Part shown: positions 1-11,219 of the stretch, piece by piece
How the letters are laid out: every line of letters starts with the position of its first letter
Numbering within the stretch: the stretch's first letter is position 1
The notes under the pieces: model-generated
Told to the model about the DNA's origin: nothing
The model's input: the letters and a program-made list of their open reading frames with translations, nothing else
The model's database searches: none
Origin: Actinophytocola oryzae
Lineage (GTDB): Bacteria > Actinomycetota > Actinomycetes > Mycobacteriales > Pseudonocardiaceae
Reading direction: 5' to 3'
Assembly (NCBI RefSeq): GCF_004364325.1
Contig: NZ_SOCP01000007.1
Location: forward strand, 372,001-436,000
DNA: 64,000 nt
Translations under genes and position numbers: made by a program

Positions 1-260
1 CCGCCACCGCCGTCGAGCTGGGACTGGCCTCCCGCACCACCGCACCGGCGGCACTGCTGCCCGAGGCCCGTTCCCTCGCCGAGCGCCTGGCCGCCCAGCC
101 CACCGAGGCGCTGCGCGGCACCAAGCGGGTGGCGAACATGTACCTGTCCCAGGCGCTGGCGGGCGCGGTGCAGGCGGGTTTCGCCGCCGAGGCGGTCACC
201 ATGCGGTCCGCGGAACACCGTGACCGGCTGACGGCGTTGCGACGGAGAGCGGGCCGATGA
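1..260 (+). CDS. Enoyl-CoA hydratase/isomerase family protein, C-terminal part (cut by window edge)
   Basis: The open frame enters at the left edge and ends at a TGA at 258-260. Only the last 85 or so residues are present. They read like the C-terminal helices of the crotonase family, with the stretch ARSLAERLAAQPTEALRGTK followed by a helix ending near the stop. Crotonases hydrate the trans-2-enoyl-CoA produced by acyl-CoA dehydrogenases, which fits the two dehydrogenase genes immediately downstream. The stop overlaps the start of the next gene (ATGA), so all three are probably one operon. The catalytic region lies outside the window, so hydratase versus isomerase cannot be decided. Confidence 0.8.
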   Translation, partial: ATAVELGLASRTTAPAALLPEARSLAERLAAQPTEALRGTKRVANMYLSQALAGAVQAGFAAEAVTMRSAEHRDRLTALRRRAGR

Positions 261-1423
261 GCACGCGTCCCGACGAGTTCCGCGCCGAGGTGCGGGAGTG
301 GTGCCGCACGCACGTGCCTGCGGGCTGGCGGACGCGGACCGGCGGCGACGCGGAGTTCGCCGCGTTCCAGCGGGACTGGTTCCAGGAGCTGCGTGGCGCG
401 GGCTTCGCCGTCCCGCACTGGCCCGCGCGGTGGGGCGGCGGCCTGCCGGTGGACGAGCAGGTCGTGCTGTACCAGGAGCTCGCCGCCTCGGACGCGCCCC
501 GGCTGGTGCTGGCCTTCGTCGCGATCCACCACGCCGCCGCGACACTGCTCGCCGCGGGCACCGAGGAACAGCGCCGGCGCCACCTCCCGGCCATCCTGGA
601 CGGCGAGTTGTGGGTCCAGGGCTTCTCCGAGCCCGACGCCGGCTCCGACCTCGCCGCGCTCCGCACGACCGCGCGGCGGGACGGCGACACCTACGTCGTC
701 ACCGGGCAGAAGCTGTGGGCGAGCGGCGCCGCGCACGCCGACCGGTGCCTGCTGCTGGCCCGCACCGATCCCACCGCGCCGAAGCGGCACGGCATCTCCT
801 ACTTCCTGCTGGACATGCGCACCCCGGGCATCGACGTGCGGCCCGTCCGCCAGGCCACCGGCGAGTCCCACTTCAGCGAGATCTTCCTGACCGACGTGGC
901 CGTCCCGGCGACCGACCTCGTCGGCCGGGAGAATGCGGGATGGCAGGTGGCGCAGGCGACCCTGGCCGCCGAACGCGGCATGACCATGCTGGAGCTGGCC
1001 GAACGGCTGGGCAACGCGGGCTTCCGGCGCCTCCTGGACACCTGCGCGCGGACCGGGTCGCTCGACGATCCGCTCGTGGCCGACGGGCTCGCCGCGTTCG
1101 ACACCGAGATCACCGGACTGCGCGCGCTGTGCCGGGACCTGGTCGGGACCGGGGAACCCGGCCCGGCCGACGCCTCGATCGTGAAGCTGTACTACAGCGA
1201 GCTGTTGCAGCGGATGACGGACTTCGGCGTCACCGTGGCCGGCCTCGCCGCACACACCGAGCTGACCAGGCCCGCGTCCAGCAGCTGGGAGTCCGGCGCC
1301 TGGATGCTGGACTTCGTGGGCTCGTGGGAGTGGACGATCCCGGGCGGCACCAGCGAGATCCAGCGCACGATCATCGCCGAACGCGGCCTCGGCCTGCCCC
1401 GCGAACCGAGGCCGACCCGATGA
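257..1423 (+). CDS. Acyl-CoA dehydrogenase (FAD), first of an adjacent pair
   Basis: This 388-residue protein has the usual acyl-CoA dehydrogenase layout: an N-terminal helical domain, a middle beta domain with WVQGFSEPDAGSDLAAL and TGQKLWASGAAHAD (FAD and substrate contacts), and a C-terminal helical domain ending in GGTSEIQRTIIAERGLGLPR, the classic signature. It would oxidise an acyl-CoA to the 2-enoyl-CoA and pass electrons to ETF. It is overlapped by the hydratase upstream and by a second, divergent dehydrogenase downstream. Such adjacent unequal pairs in actinobacteria often form heterotetramers for sterol side-chain thioesters (FadE26/27 or FadE28/29 type). The sterol assignment is inference, helped by the neighbouring cholesterol-oxidase-like gene. 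Confidence 0.9.
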   Translation: MSTRPDEFRAEVREWCRTHVPAGWRTRTGGDAEFAAFQRDWFQELRGAGFAVPHWPARWGGGLPVDEQVVLYQELAASDAPRLVLAFVAIHHAAATLLAAGTEEQRRRHLPAILDGELWVQGFSEPDAGSDLAALRTTARRDGDTYVVTGQKLWASGAAHADRCLLLARTDPTAPKRHGISYFLLDMRTPGIDVRPVRQATGESHFSEIFLTDVAVPATDLVGRENAGWQVAQATLAAERGMTMLELAERLGNAGFRRLLDTCARTGSLDDPLVADGLAAFDTEITGLRALCRDLVGTGEPGPADASIVKLYYSELLQRMTDFGVTVAGLAAHTELTRPASSSWESGAWMLDFVGSWEWTIPGGTSEIQRTIIAERGLGLPREPRPTR

Positions 1424-2487
1424 CCGGCTTCGCCGCGGTCCACGACGAACTCCGGGCGGTGGCCAGGAACCTGCTCGCGAAGCCGACCCGGGTGGACCGG
1501 AAGCTGTTGGCCGAGACCGGATGGCTGGGCCTGGAGGTGCCGGAGGCACTCGGCGGCGCGGGCGCCACCTTCGCGGAGACCGCGGTCGTGCTGGACGAGC
1601 TGGGCCGCACGGCGGCTCCCAGTGCCTACCTGGGCGCGGGAGTGCTGGGCGTGGGCACGCTGACGGCGCTCACCCCGAACGCGGACCGCGACGCGTTGCT
1701 CCGCGACACCGCGTCCGGCGCCCTGCTGCCCGCGGTGGCACTGGTGCCGGACGCGAACACCGCGGCCCCGAACGAGCCCCCGTTCCGGCTCGAGCGCGGC
1801 ATGCTGCTGCACGGCAGCGCGACGTTCGTCCCGGACGCCGCGGACGCCGACCGGTTGCTGGTGCTGGCACGGGACCACGACGGTGTGCCCGTGGTCGTGG
1901 ACGTGCCGCCCTCGGCACCGGGTCTGGTCCGGGAGCGGCAGCCGGTGCTGGACGCGACCCGGCGCCTGGCGACGGTGACCGCGACCGGTGTGCGCCTCCG
2001 CGAGGACGCGCGGTGGCGGTTCGCCGACGACCCGGACACGGCGGTGCGCGGCCTGTTCGCCAGGGCGGCGACCGCCGTCGCGTGCGACAGCCTGGGGATG
2101 AGCGAGGCGATGCTGGCCGCGACGGTCGGCTACGTCGGCGTGCGGGAGCAGTTCGGCCGCCCCGTCGGCTCCTTCCAGGCGGTGCAGCACGCGTGCGCCG
2201 ACATGCTGGTCCGCGTCTCGGTGGCGCGCCGCCTGGTGACCGCGGCGGTGGCCGCCGGGGTGACCGGCGAGGCCCCGGAGGTCGCCGCGGCGATGGCGAA
2301 GTCGTACACGTGCGAGACCGCGGTCGCCGTGGCGGGCAAGGCGATGCAACTGCACGGCGGCATCGGCTACACCTGGGAATGCGGCCTCCACGTCCACCTC
2401 AAGCGCGCGACCCTGAACCGGGCCCTGTTCGGCTCGCCCGCCGCCCACCGCGCCCGCCTTGCCGAGCGGTACCGCCCCACCCGCTGA
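1420..2487 (+). CDS. Acyl-CoA dehydrogenase (FAD), second of the pair
   Basis: This protein is about 355 residues long and starts at the ATG overlapping the TGA of the previous gene. Family features are the N-terminal helical part with TGWLGLEVPEALGGAGATFAE, the segment YVGVREQFGRPVGSFQAVQH, and the C-terminal GKAMQLHGGIGYTWECGLHV, all typical of this superfamily. It lacks the GGTSEIQ signature of its partner and is shorter. That is the usual situation for the second subunit of actinobacterial alpha2beta2 dehydrogenases, in which only one active site per pair is retained. The tight overlap supports co-translation and hetero-oligomer assembly. Substrate is not evident; steroid or branched side-chain CoA is my inference. 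Confidence 0.88.
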   Translation: MTGFAAVHDELRAVARNLLAKPTRVDRKLLAETGWLGLEVPEALGGAGATFAETAVVLDELGRTAAPSAYLGAGVLGVGTLTALTPNADRDALLRDTASGALLPAVALVPDANTAAPNEPPFRLERGMLLHGSATFVPDAADADRLLVLARDHDGVPVVVDVPPSAPGLVRERQPVLDATRRLATVTATGVRLREDARWRFADDPDTAVRGLFARAATAVACDSLGMSEAMLAATVGYVGVREQFGRPVGSFQAVQHACADMLVRVSVARRLVTAAVAAGVTGEAPEVAAAMAKSYTCETAVAVAGKAMQLHGGIGYTWECGLHVHLKRATLNRALFGSPAAHRARLAERYRPTR

Positions 2488-2564
2488 CGGCCGCCTCGCC
2501 ACCGCCTCCCCGGGGCCCGCCCGCACCGCGGCGTGGACGGACCCCGAGCGCTACGGCGGCGCCG

Positions 2565-4187
2565 TCAGAAGACGCGGCCCACGTCGGTGCGCACGATCGT
2601 GGCCATGCTGTGCTCGGCCAGCGCCGCGATGGTCATCGACGGGTTGCACGCCCCGGTCGAGCCCGGGATCCGCGCGCCGTCGAGGACGTACAGGCCGGAG
2701 TGGCCGAGCACCCGGCCGTACCGGTCGACCGCGCTGCCCATCGGGACGCCGCCGAGCGCGTGCCACGTGGACGCGCCCGCCGCGTTGGTGTCGATGATCG
2801 TGCCGCCGCCGACGGTGGCGAAGCGCCCCACCTGTGCGCTGATCGCGGCGAGGGTCGTGGCGTCCGCGTCGGCGGGCCAGGTCAGCCTGGCGTCGTCGGC
2901 GCTCGCGTCGTAGGCCCACGTGCCCGCGCCGGGCACGATGCCGAAACCGACGAGGGTCACCAGCGACGGGCCCTGGGGCGGCTGCTGAGGTGAGCCCGCG
3001 TGGATGATCGTGGTCGGGACGGGACCGCGCGGGTCCCGGCCGCCGACACAGGCTGGGCCGCCCTGGACCTTGCCCGGGTCCTCGTTCATGCCCAGCCACG
3101 CGTAGATCCGGTCGCCGTTGTTGCCCCACCCGGTGCCGATCGCGTCGGGCAGGCCGGGGACCAGGCCCTTGGCCTTCGCCTTGACGAGCAGCCGGGTGGT
3201 GCCCGCGGTGCCCGCGTTGAGGAACACCGCGTCGGCGATGACGCGCTTGCGTTCCTGGACCTCGCCGTCGGTGTTGACGCGGTCGACGTGCAGCACCCAG
3301 CGCCGGTTCGCGTCCAGGGCGATGTCCCGCACCACGTGCAGGGGCGCGACCCGCACCCGCAGCGTCGCCTCGGCGGCGGCGAGGTAGGTGACGTCGATGG
3401 AGTGCTTGCCGCCGTTGTTGACGCCGAACACGAGGTCGCTGGTCGTGTAGGTGGGCTGGTAGCGCCCGGACAGCTCGCCGCGCACGAAGTTCCAGTCGAC
3501 CGGCAGCGGGACCCGGAACGTGTCGAGTCCCGCCCGGGGCGCGGTGTCCAGGAACAGCCGCGACGAGTGGTACTGGGGTGCGGCGAGGATGTCGTCCGGG
3601 ATGGTCGAGATGCGCAGCATGCGGGCCACGAGCGGGTAGTAGACGGCGTTGAGCACGGCGTAGTCCGCGGCGGCCGTCGGCATGGACCGGGCGAAGTCCG
3701 CCTCACCGGGTTTGAGCGTCATCCCGTGGTACATCAGGGATCCACCGCCCACGGCGGCGCCGCAGTTGATGGTCATGCCGTTCTCGACGAGGGTCTCGAT
3801 CAGGCCGGTGAACGGCTTCCACGTGGTGGGTGGCATGCCGGGCAGCAGGCTGTGGTCGGTGAGCCACGACGAGCGGCGGTCGACGTTGTCGATGCGGGGG
3901 AACGTGGTGGCGTTCGGGCCGGTCGGCCAGCGCAGGCCACGCTCGAGCACCAGTGTGGACACCCCGGCCAGCCCCAGTCGCAACGCGGTCACCCCGCCGC
4001 CGAACCCGGAGCCGACGACGACCGCGCGTTCGCGTTGTTCGGTCACCGGCACGGTCGTGGCCAGGGCGGGGCTTCCACGCAGGCCGATCGCCGCGCCCAG
4101 CCCGGCGGCGGCAGCCGCACCGAGCAGCCGGCGGCGGTCGAGCGTGGGGGAGCGGTCGGGGACGGTCCGGGCAGCGTTGTCCGGCAT
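2565..4187 (-). CDS. Secreted GMC-family flavoprotein, cholesterol-oxidase-like
   Basis: I chose the ATG at 4187, preceded by GGAGGT seven bases upstream, giving 540 residues; the frame stays open further up. The N-terminus has a Tat-type motif (DRRRLLGAAAAAGLGAA), an export signal. A dinucleotide-binding motif VVVGSGFGGGVTALRLG follows, then the FAD segment CGAAVGGGSLMYHGMTLKP. The C-terminal WHALGGVPMGSAVDRYGRVL and GACNPSMTIAALAE match the conserved His and Asn of class I (GMC) cholesterol oxidases. Expected reaction: oxidation of a 3-beta-hydroxysteroid with O2, outside the cell. It converges on the acyl-CoA dehydrogenase operon. Other GMC alcohol oxidases are possible, but the C-terminal motifs favour a sterol enzyme. 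Confidence 0.85.
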   Translation of the reverse strand: MPDNAARTVPDRSPTLDRRRLLGAAAAAGLGAAIGLRGSPALATTVPVTEQRERAVVVGSGFGGGVTALRLGLAGVSTLVLERGLRWPTGPNATTFPRIDNVDRRSSWLTDHSLLPGMPPTTWKPFTGLIETLVENGMTINCGAAVGGGSLMYHGMTLKPGEADFARSMPTAAADYAVLNAVYYPLVARMLRISTIPDDILAAPQYHSSRLFLDTAPRAGLDTFRVPLPVDWNFVRGELSGRYQPTYTTSDLVFGVNNGGKHSIDVTYLAAAEATLRVRVAPLHVVRDIALDANRRWVLHVDRVNTDGEVQERKRVIADAVFLNAGTAGTTRLLVKAKAKGLVPGLPDAIGTGWGNNGDRIYAWLGMNEDPGKVQGGPACVGGRDPRGPVPTTIIHAGSPQQPPQGPSLVTLVGFGIVPGAGTWAYDASADDARLTWPADADATTLAAISAQVGRFATVGGGTIIDTNAAGASTWHALGGVPMGSAVDRYGRVLGHSGLYVLDGARIPGSTGACNPSMTIAALAEHSMATIVRTDVGRVF

Positions 4188-4304
4188 GAGACCTCCAGGG
4201 GCGCAGGGGGAAGACGAGCGGTGACCACGCACGAGTCGACGTGACGGCACGGAACACCGGCGGCCTGCGGGGGTGGGCGGCCACCGGGCGATGCGTGGAA
4301 CCAA

Positions 4305-4345
4305 ACTCTAACAAGGAGAGAATGTAATTACCACATTCAGAAAAC
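4305..4345 (-). promoter_or_regulatory. AT-rich promoter/operator region upstream of the cholesterol-oxidase-like gene
   Basis: This is an AT-rich island in an otherwise GC-rich stretch. It contains an inverted repeat GAATGT-7-ACATTC at 4320-4338. Read leftward it also contains TACATT, a good actinobacterial -10 hexamer (TAnnnT). Position and composition suggest the promoter and a repressor site for the leftward gene. The transcription start and the regulator are unknown. Confidence 0.4.
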
Positions 4346-4596
4346 TACGAACTCCCTGTGGTGTCAAGGCTTTGCGCGACCCCGGCGATCGGCACGCAGC
4401 GCCGTGGACGTCGGCGACGCGGTCGTGCTCCTCGCCTTCGCTTCAGCCGACCACCAGGGGCAGGCGCTCCCAGCCGCGCACCACCCGGTCCCGCGGGGGC
4501 CGCGACGCCGTTGAGCGATCCGCATCACCGCCGCGCCGAGCCGGTCCGTCTCATGCCGCTGAGGGCCGCCCCGGCGTCGGACGCGTGTCGTTTTCC
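4346..4596. other. Gene-free stretch with a possible cytochrome P450 tail remnant
   Basis: No complete gene is visible here. Read leftward, a short frame ending at a TGA at 4443-4445 spells RDRVVRGWERLPLVVG. This resembles the last residues of some actinobacterial cytochromes P450, but the rest of such a protein is absent upstream. I treat it as a weak remnant at most. Confidence 0.2.
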
Positions 4597-5121
4597 CTAC
4601 TGTGCCAGGCGTTCGCGGAGGCCGACCGCCAGACCGGCGACGGTGACGAGGTCGACGAACCCGCCGCCGTACTCGGCCAGGCGGCGACGACGTACACCGG
4701 CCAGGCGCAGTCGCAGGTGGACTCTGGTGCCGTCGGCCGTGGGGCGCAGGGTGATGGCCCAGCTGAGGTGCATCGCGCCGCGCGTGGAGCGGTGCACGAG
4801 GGTGCCGGGCGGGTCATGGGTGACGATCTCGAACGTCGCGTCGCGGCCGCCCCAGTCGTCGATGATGTCGCCGGGGCTCAGGTGCTGGAGCGACTCCTCG
4901 AGGTGGCGCAGTGCTCGCGTGCGGGGTGGCATCAGGCACTCGACGGCACGCGGGAGGTACCAGCCGGCGCGGTTCCTGCCCAGCTGGGCGAACCACGGCC
5001 ACACGTCGGCCGGTGGCGCGGGGAGGTCGAAGCCGCGGTCCATGACGACCTCGGCGTCGGGGACGAGATCGTCGCCCGGCAGGTCGGCGGCGACCTCCTC
5101 CGGGTGGGGTCGGATCCGCAT
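4597..5121 (-). CDS. SRPBCC-fold (polyketide cyclase/START-like) protein
   Basis: The ATG at 5121 gives 174 residues. The sequence has the start of an SRPBCC domain: a first strand (VVMDRGFDLPAPPADVWPWF), the WPWFAQLGRNRAGWY loop, later strands (DATFEIVTHDPPGTLVHRST, SWAITLRPTADGTRVHLRLR), and a long C-terminal helix. This family binds hydrophobic ligands in a helix-grip cavity; many members have no known reaction. The gene is divergent from the methyltransferase at 5197, and a perfect palindrome lies between them. A MarR-type gene follows the methyltransferase, so the three probably form one locally regulated unit. Ligand and function cannot be read from the sequence. Confidence 0.7.
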   Translation of the reverse strand: MRIRPHPEEVAADLPGDDLVPDAEVVMDRGFDLPAPPADVWPWFAQLGRNRAGWYLPRAVECLMPPRTRALRHLEESLQHLSPGDIIDDWGGRDATFEIVTHDPPGTLVHRSTRGAMHLSWAITLRPTADGTRVHLRLRLAGVRRRRLAEYGGGFVDLVTVAGLAVGLRERLAQ

Positions 5122-5149
5122 CGGCCGCTCCGTGCTAGTTTCAGGTGAT

Positions 5150-5169
5150 ATAGTTTCATATGAAACTAT
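5150..5169. promoter_or_regulatory. Perfect 20-bp palindrome, probable MarR operator
   Basis: ATAGTTTCATATGAAACTAT is a perfect inverted repeat with no spacer, an AT-rich island in GC-rich DNA. It lies 28 bases upstream of the SRPBCC start (leftward) and 27 bases upstream of the methyltransferase start (rightward). A partial second copy of the half-site (TAGTTTCA) sits just to the left. Length and symmetry fit MarR-family operators, and a MarR gene is the third gene of this locus. Confidence 0.65.
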
Positions 5170-5196
5170 CACGAGCGAATCTAACACGGAGGTGGC

Positions 5197-6009
5197 ATGG
5201 GCACCACCCGGCTCGACGCGATCGGCAGCACCTCGCTGTTCGTGGCGGCGTTGCGCGCGAAGGAGACACTGCGGCCGGACCGGCTGGTCGACGACCCGTT
5301 CGCGGCACGGTTCCTCGACGCGGCGGGCGTCGCGGGGGTGAGCGCGCCGGGTGACGTCACGAGGTTCGTCGAACTCATGGCCGACCAGGTCGCACTCCGC
5401 ACCCGCTACCTCGACGACGCACTGCTCGCCGCCGGTTGTCGGCAGGTCGTCCTGGTCGCCGCCGGTATGGACAGCCGCGCGTTCCGGTTGCCGTGGCCGG
5501 CAGGCGTGGAGGTGTTCGAGCTCGACCAGCCCGCCGTGCTGTCCTTCAAGGACGAGGCGCTCGACGGCGCCGAGCCGCGGTGCGTCCGGCACGCGGTCGG
5601 TGTCGACCTGCGGGAGGACTGGTCGACACCGCTGCTCGACGCGGGCTTCCGCGTCGACCGGCCCACCGCGTGGCTGGCCGAAGGGCTGCTCTACGCCCTC
5701 ACCCCGTGGGCCGCCGACGTCCTGCTCGAGACCGTCGGGTCCCTGTGCGAGGTGGGCAGCATGATCGCCTTCGACCACATCCAGATGTCCGACGCGATGC
5801 GCCGGGCCCTGCTCGACGCCGATCCCGGACTCGTCGACCTCTGGCAGGGCGGCCCCACCGACCCGCAGACCTGGCTACGACAGCACGACTGGCGACCGCG
5901 GGTCGAGGAACTCGCCGACACCGGCCGCCGCCGTGGCCGTCCGGTCCACCCCGCCTACGACCCGGCCGCCGACGGCGCACACAGCTGGCTCGTCACCGCG
6001 GCCCGCTAG
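5197..6009 (+). CDS. SAM-dependent methyltransferase, leucine-carboxyl-methyltransferase-like (PF04072/TIGR00027 type)
   Basis: The 270-residue protein starts at an ATG preceded by GGAGG. N-terminal features TSLFVAALRAKETLRPDRLV and DDPFAARFLDAAGV are characteristic of this actinobacterial methyltransferase family, followed by the SAM-binding strand VVLVAAGMDSRAFRLPWPAG and the acidic FELDQPAVL. Family members methylate unknown small molecules or carboxylates, many in secondary metabolism. It is divergent from the SRPBCC gene across a palindromic operator and lies just upstream of the MarR gene, so expression is probably repressed until a ligand appears. The substrate is unknown. Confidence 0.85.
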   Translation: MGTTRLDAIGSTSLFVAALRAKETLRPDRLVDDPFAARFLDAAGVAGVSAPGDVTRFVELMADQVALRTRYLDDALLAAGCRQVVLVAAGMDSRAFRLPWPAGVEVFELDQPAVLSFKDEALDGAEPRCVRHAVGVDLREDWSTPLLDAGFRVDRPTAWLAEGLLYALTPWAADVLLETVGSLCEVGSMIAFDHIQMSDAMRRALLDADPGLVDLWQGGPTDPQTWLRQHDWRPRVEELADTGRRRGRPVHPAYDPAADGAHSWLVTAAR

Positions 6010-6019
6010 CGTGACCGCC

Positions 6020-6487
6020 ATGAGCAGCGTTCCGCGTGCCACCGGCAAGCCGGGCGACCCCTCGCCCTTCGCCCTCGGCCTCCTGCTCAGACGCGCCCAC
6101 AACCGTGCCGCCACGGCGATGGCCGAGGCCATCCGTCCCTTCGGGATCGAGCTGCGCCACTTCGCCGTCCTCATCGAGCTCGCCAACAACGGCCCGGCCA
6201 ACCAACGCGACCTCGCGGCCGCCGTCGGCAGCGACAAGGCCTCCATGGTCCGCGTCATCGACGACCTCGAGAACGCCGGGTACGCCACCCGCCGCACCGA
6301 CCCCGCCGACCGCCGCGCGAGGACCGTCGAACTGACCGGCGCCGGCCTCGAGGTGTTCGACGCCGCCCACCTCGCCGCCGGGCCCCTCGCCGACCGCACC
6401 ACGGCCCACCTCGACCCCGGCGAACGCGCCCAGCTCCTCGACCTGCTCACCCGTTTCACCTACCCACCCGGCGAGACCGACCCGTGA
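6020..6487 (+). CDS. MarR-family transcriptional regulator
   Basis: I use the ATG at 6020 (155 residues); an in-frame GTG at 6011 is possible. The middle holds a winged helix: NQRDLAAAVGSDKASMVRVI as the recognition-helix region, then NAGYATRRTDPADRRARTVE as the wing with its DxRxR motif. Flanking helices would form the dimer interface. The gene follows the methyltransferase by 10 bases. The likely target is the perfect palindrome at 5150-5169 between the first two genes of the locus. The effector is not known; the methyltransferase substrate or a phenolic compound are typical possibilities. Confidence 0.88.
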   Translation: MSSVPRATGKPGDPSPFALGLLLRRAHNRAATAMAEAIRPFGIELRHFAVLIELANNGPANQRDLAAAVGSDKASMVRVIDDLENAGYATRRTDPADRRARTVELTGAGLEVFDAAHLAAGPLADRTTAHLDPGERAQLLDLLTRFTYPPGETDP

Positions 6488-6650
6488 GCCCGCGAGGGTC
6501 GGCCACGTACTCCCGTTCGCGCGGCCACCGGACCGCGTCCACCGCCGTGCACCGGGTGCGGGTCACCGTGATCCGGTGACGCCCGCTCTCCTCGGCGATG
6601 TGGTGCACGGTGCCGCCCCACCCGCCAGACGTCGCGACCGATCCGGCGCA
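6456..6650 (-). pseudogene. Possible decayed coding fragment of unknown type
   Basis: Between the convergent MarR and beta-galactosidase genes, one leftward frame has strongly coding-like third positions and reads GGTVHHIAEESGRHRITVT, then a segment ending PREREYVADPRGL before a TGA at 6456-6458. It overlaps the end of the MarR gene and has no clear start. I do not recognise the family. It may be the tail of a lost gene or chance coding-like composition. Confidence 0.2.
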
Positions 6651-6698
6651 GCTTGTCGACGGTTCCTCGATCCTCGACGTGGGTCGAACGCGGCCCGG

Positions 6699-10619
<3,921 letters not shown>

Positions 10620-10652
10620 TCACAGATTCACACTCACTCACACTAAGGCTCG

Positions 10653-10686
10653 ACACTTTCCCTCCATATTGTCTGTTGGAAAGTGT
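10653..10686. promoter_or_regulatory. Inverted repeat upstream of the beta-galactosidase gene, candidate operator
   Basis: ACACTTTCC at 10653-10661 is repeated in reverse complement as GGAAAGTGT at 10678-10686, with 16 bases between. The site lies about 60 bases upstream of the beta-galactosidase start. Read leftward, the interval contains CAATAT, a plausible -10 element. The arrangement suits a sugar-responsive repressor with two half-sites; the cognate regulator is not in the window. Confidence 0.4.
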
Positions 10687-11195
10687 TGACTCGCGAGCGG
10701 TCTGTGCGAGGGTGGCCGGTGGGATCGGCCGCGCCCGGTGCCGGGACACGACGTACCAGGAGGTGACGCGGCTGCGCACCGTGGCGCTCCGCGAAGCGGT
10801 GCTCCAGGCCACGACCCCCTGGCGTTGACCGACGGCACGCGACCGCCGCTCGTCAGGGCGCCGTCGAGGTACGCCTCGGCGCCCACCGCGGGCCAAGCCC
10901 CGTCCACCGCTTCCCCGACGCCACCGAGACCCTCCAGGCCCCGCGCCTCGCGGCGGGTGCCGGTGCGCCGGCCAGACTGCCGAGCCGGAGACAGTAGGGC
11001 CGGACCGGAGTCGCGGAAGGCCGCGGGGTTCGCGGTCGGTCAGTGCCCTGCGCGTGTGCCGCTCCGGTCGGGCTCGTCGGCGCGGTTGATCTTCGGTGAT
11101 TGCGCACTGCGCGTGCACTGTGGCACGGTCTCAGCCCACCGGGTACGGGGGACCATGGCGTGCCGGCCTGGGCCTACCATCTCGGCTGATCAACG
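10687..11195. other. Intergenic stretch with no recognisable gene
   Basis: About 500 bases between the beta-galactosidase promoter region and the solute-binding lipoprotein gene. Frames are open by virtue of GC richness, but none gives a recognisable domain or a start with a ribosome-binding site. A short rightward frame ending at a TGA at 10826-10828 has coding-like third positions and may be the end of a lost gene. Confidence 0.4.
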
Positions 11196-11219
11196 CCGAT
11201 CTTTCGGAGGGTACGCAGA

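Noticed and set aside
298-2487. Very long alternative-frame reading frames, many rich in Arg, Gly, Pro and Ala, across known genes (for example 298-2487, 7239-9605, 24590-27772)
   Set aside because: They lie antisense or out of frame to genes with clear domains. Their composition is what GC-rich DNA gives in the wrong frame, and none shows a domain or ribosome-binding site.
4443-4510. Cytochrome P450-like tail RDRVVRGWERLPLVVG
   Set aside because: Too short, and no heme-binding or other P450 segment follows upstream, so I did not call a gene or pseudogene.
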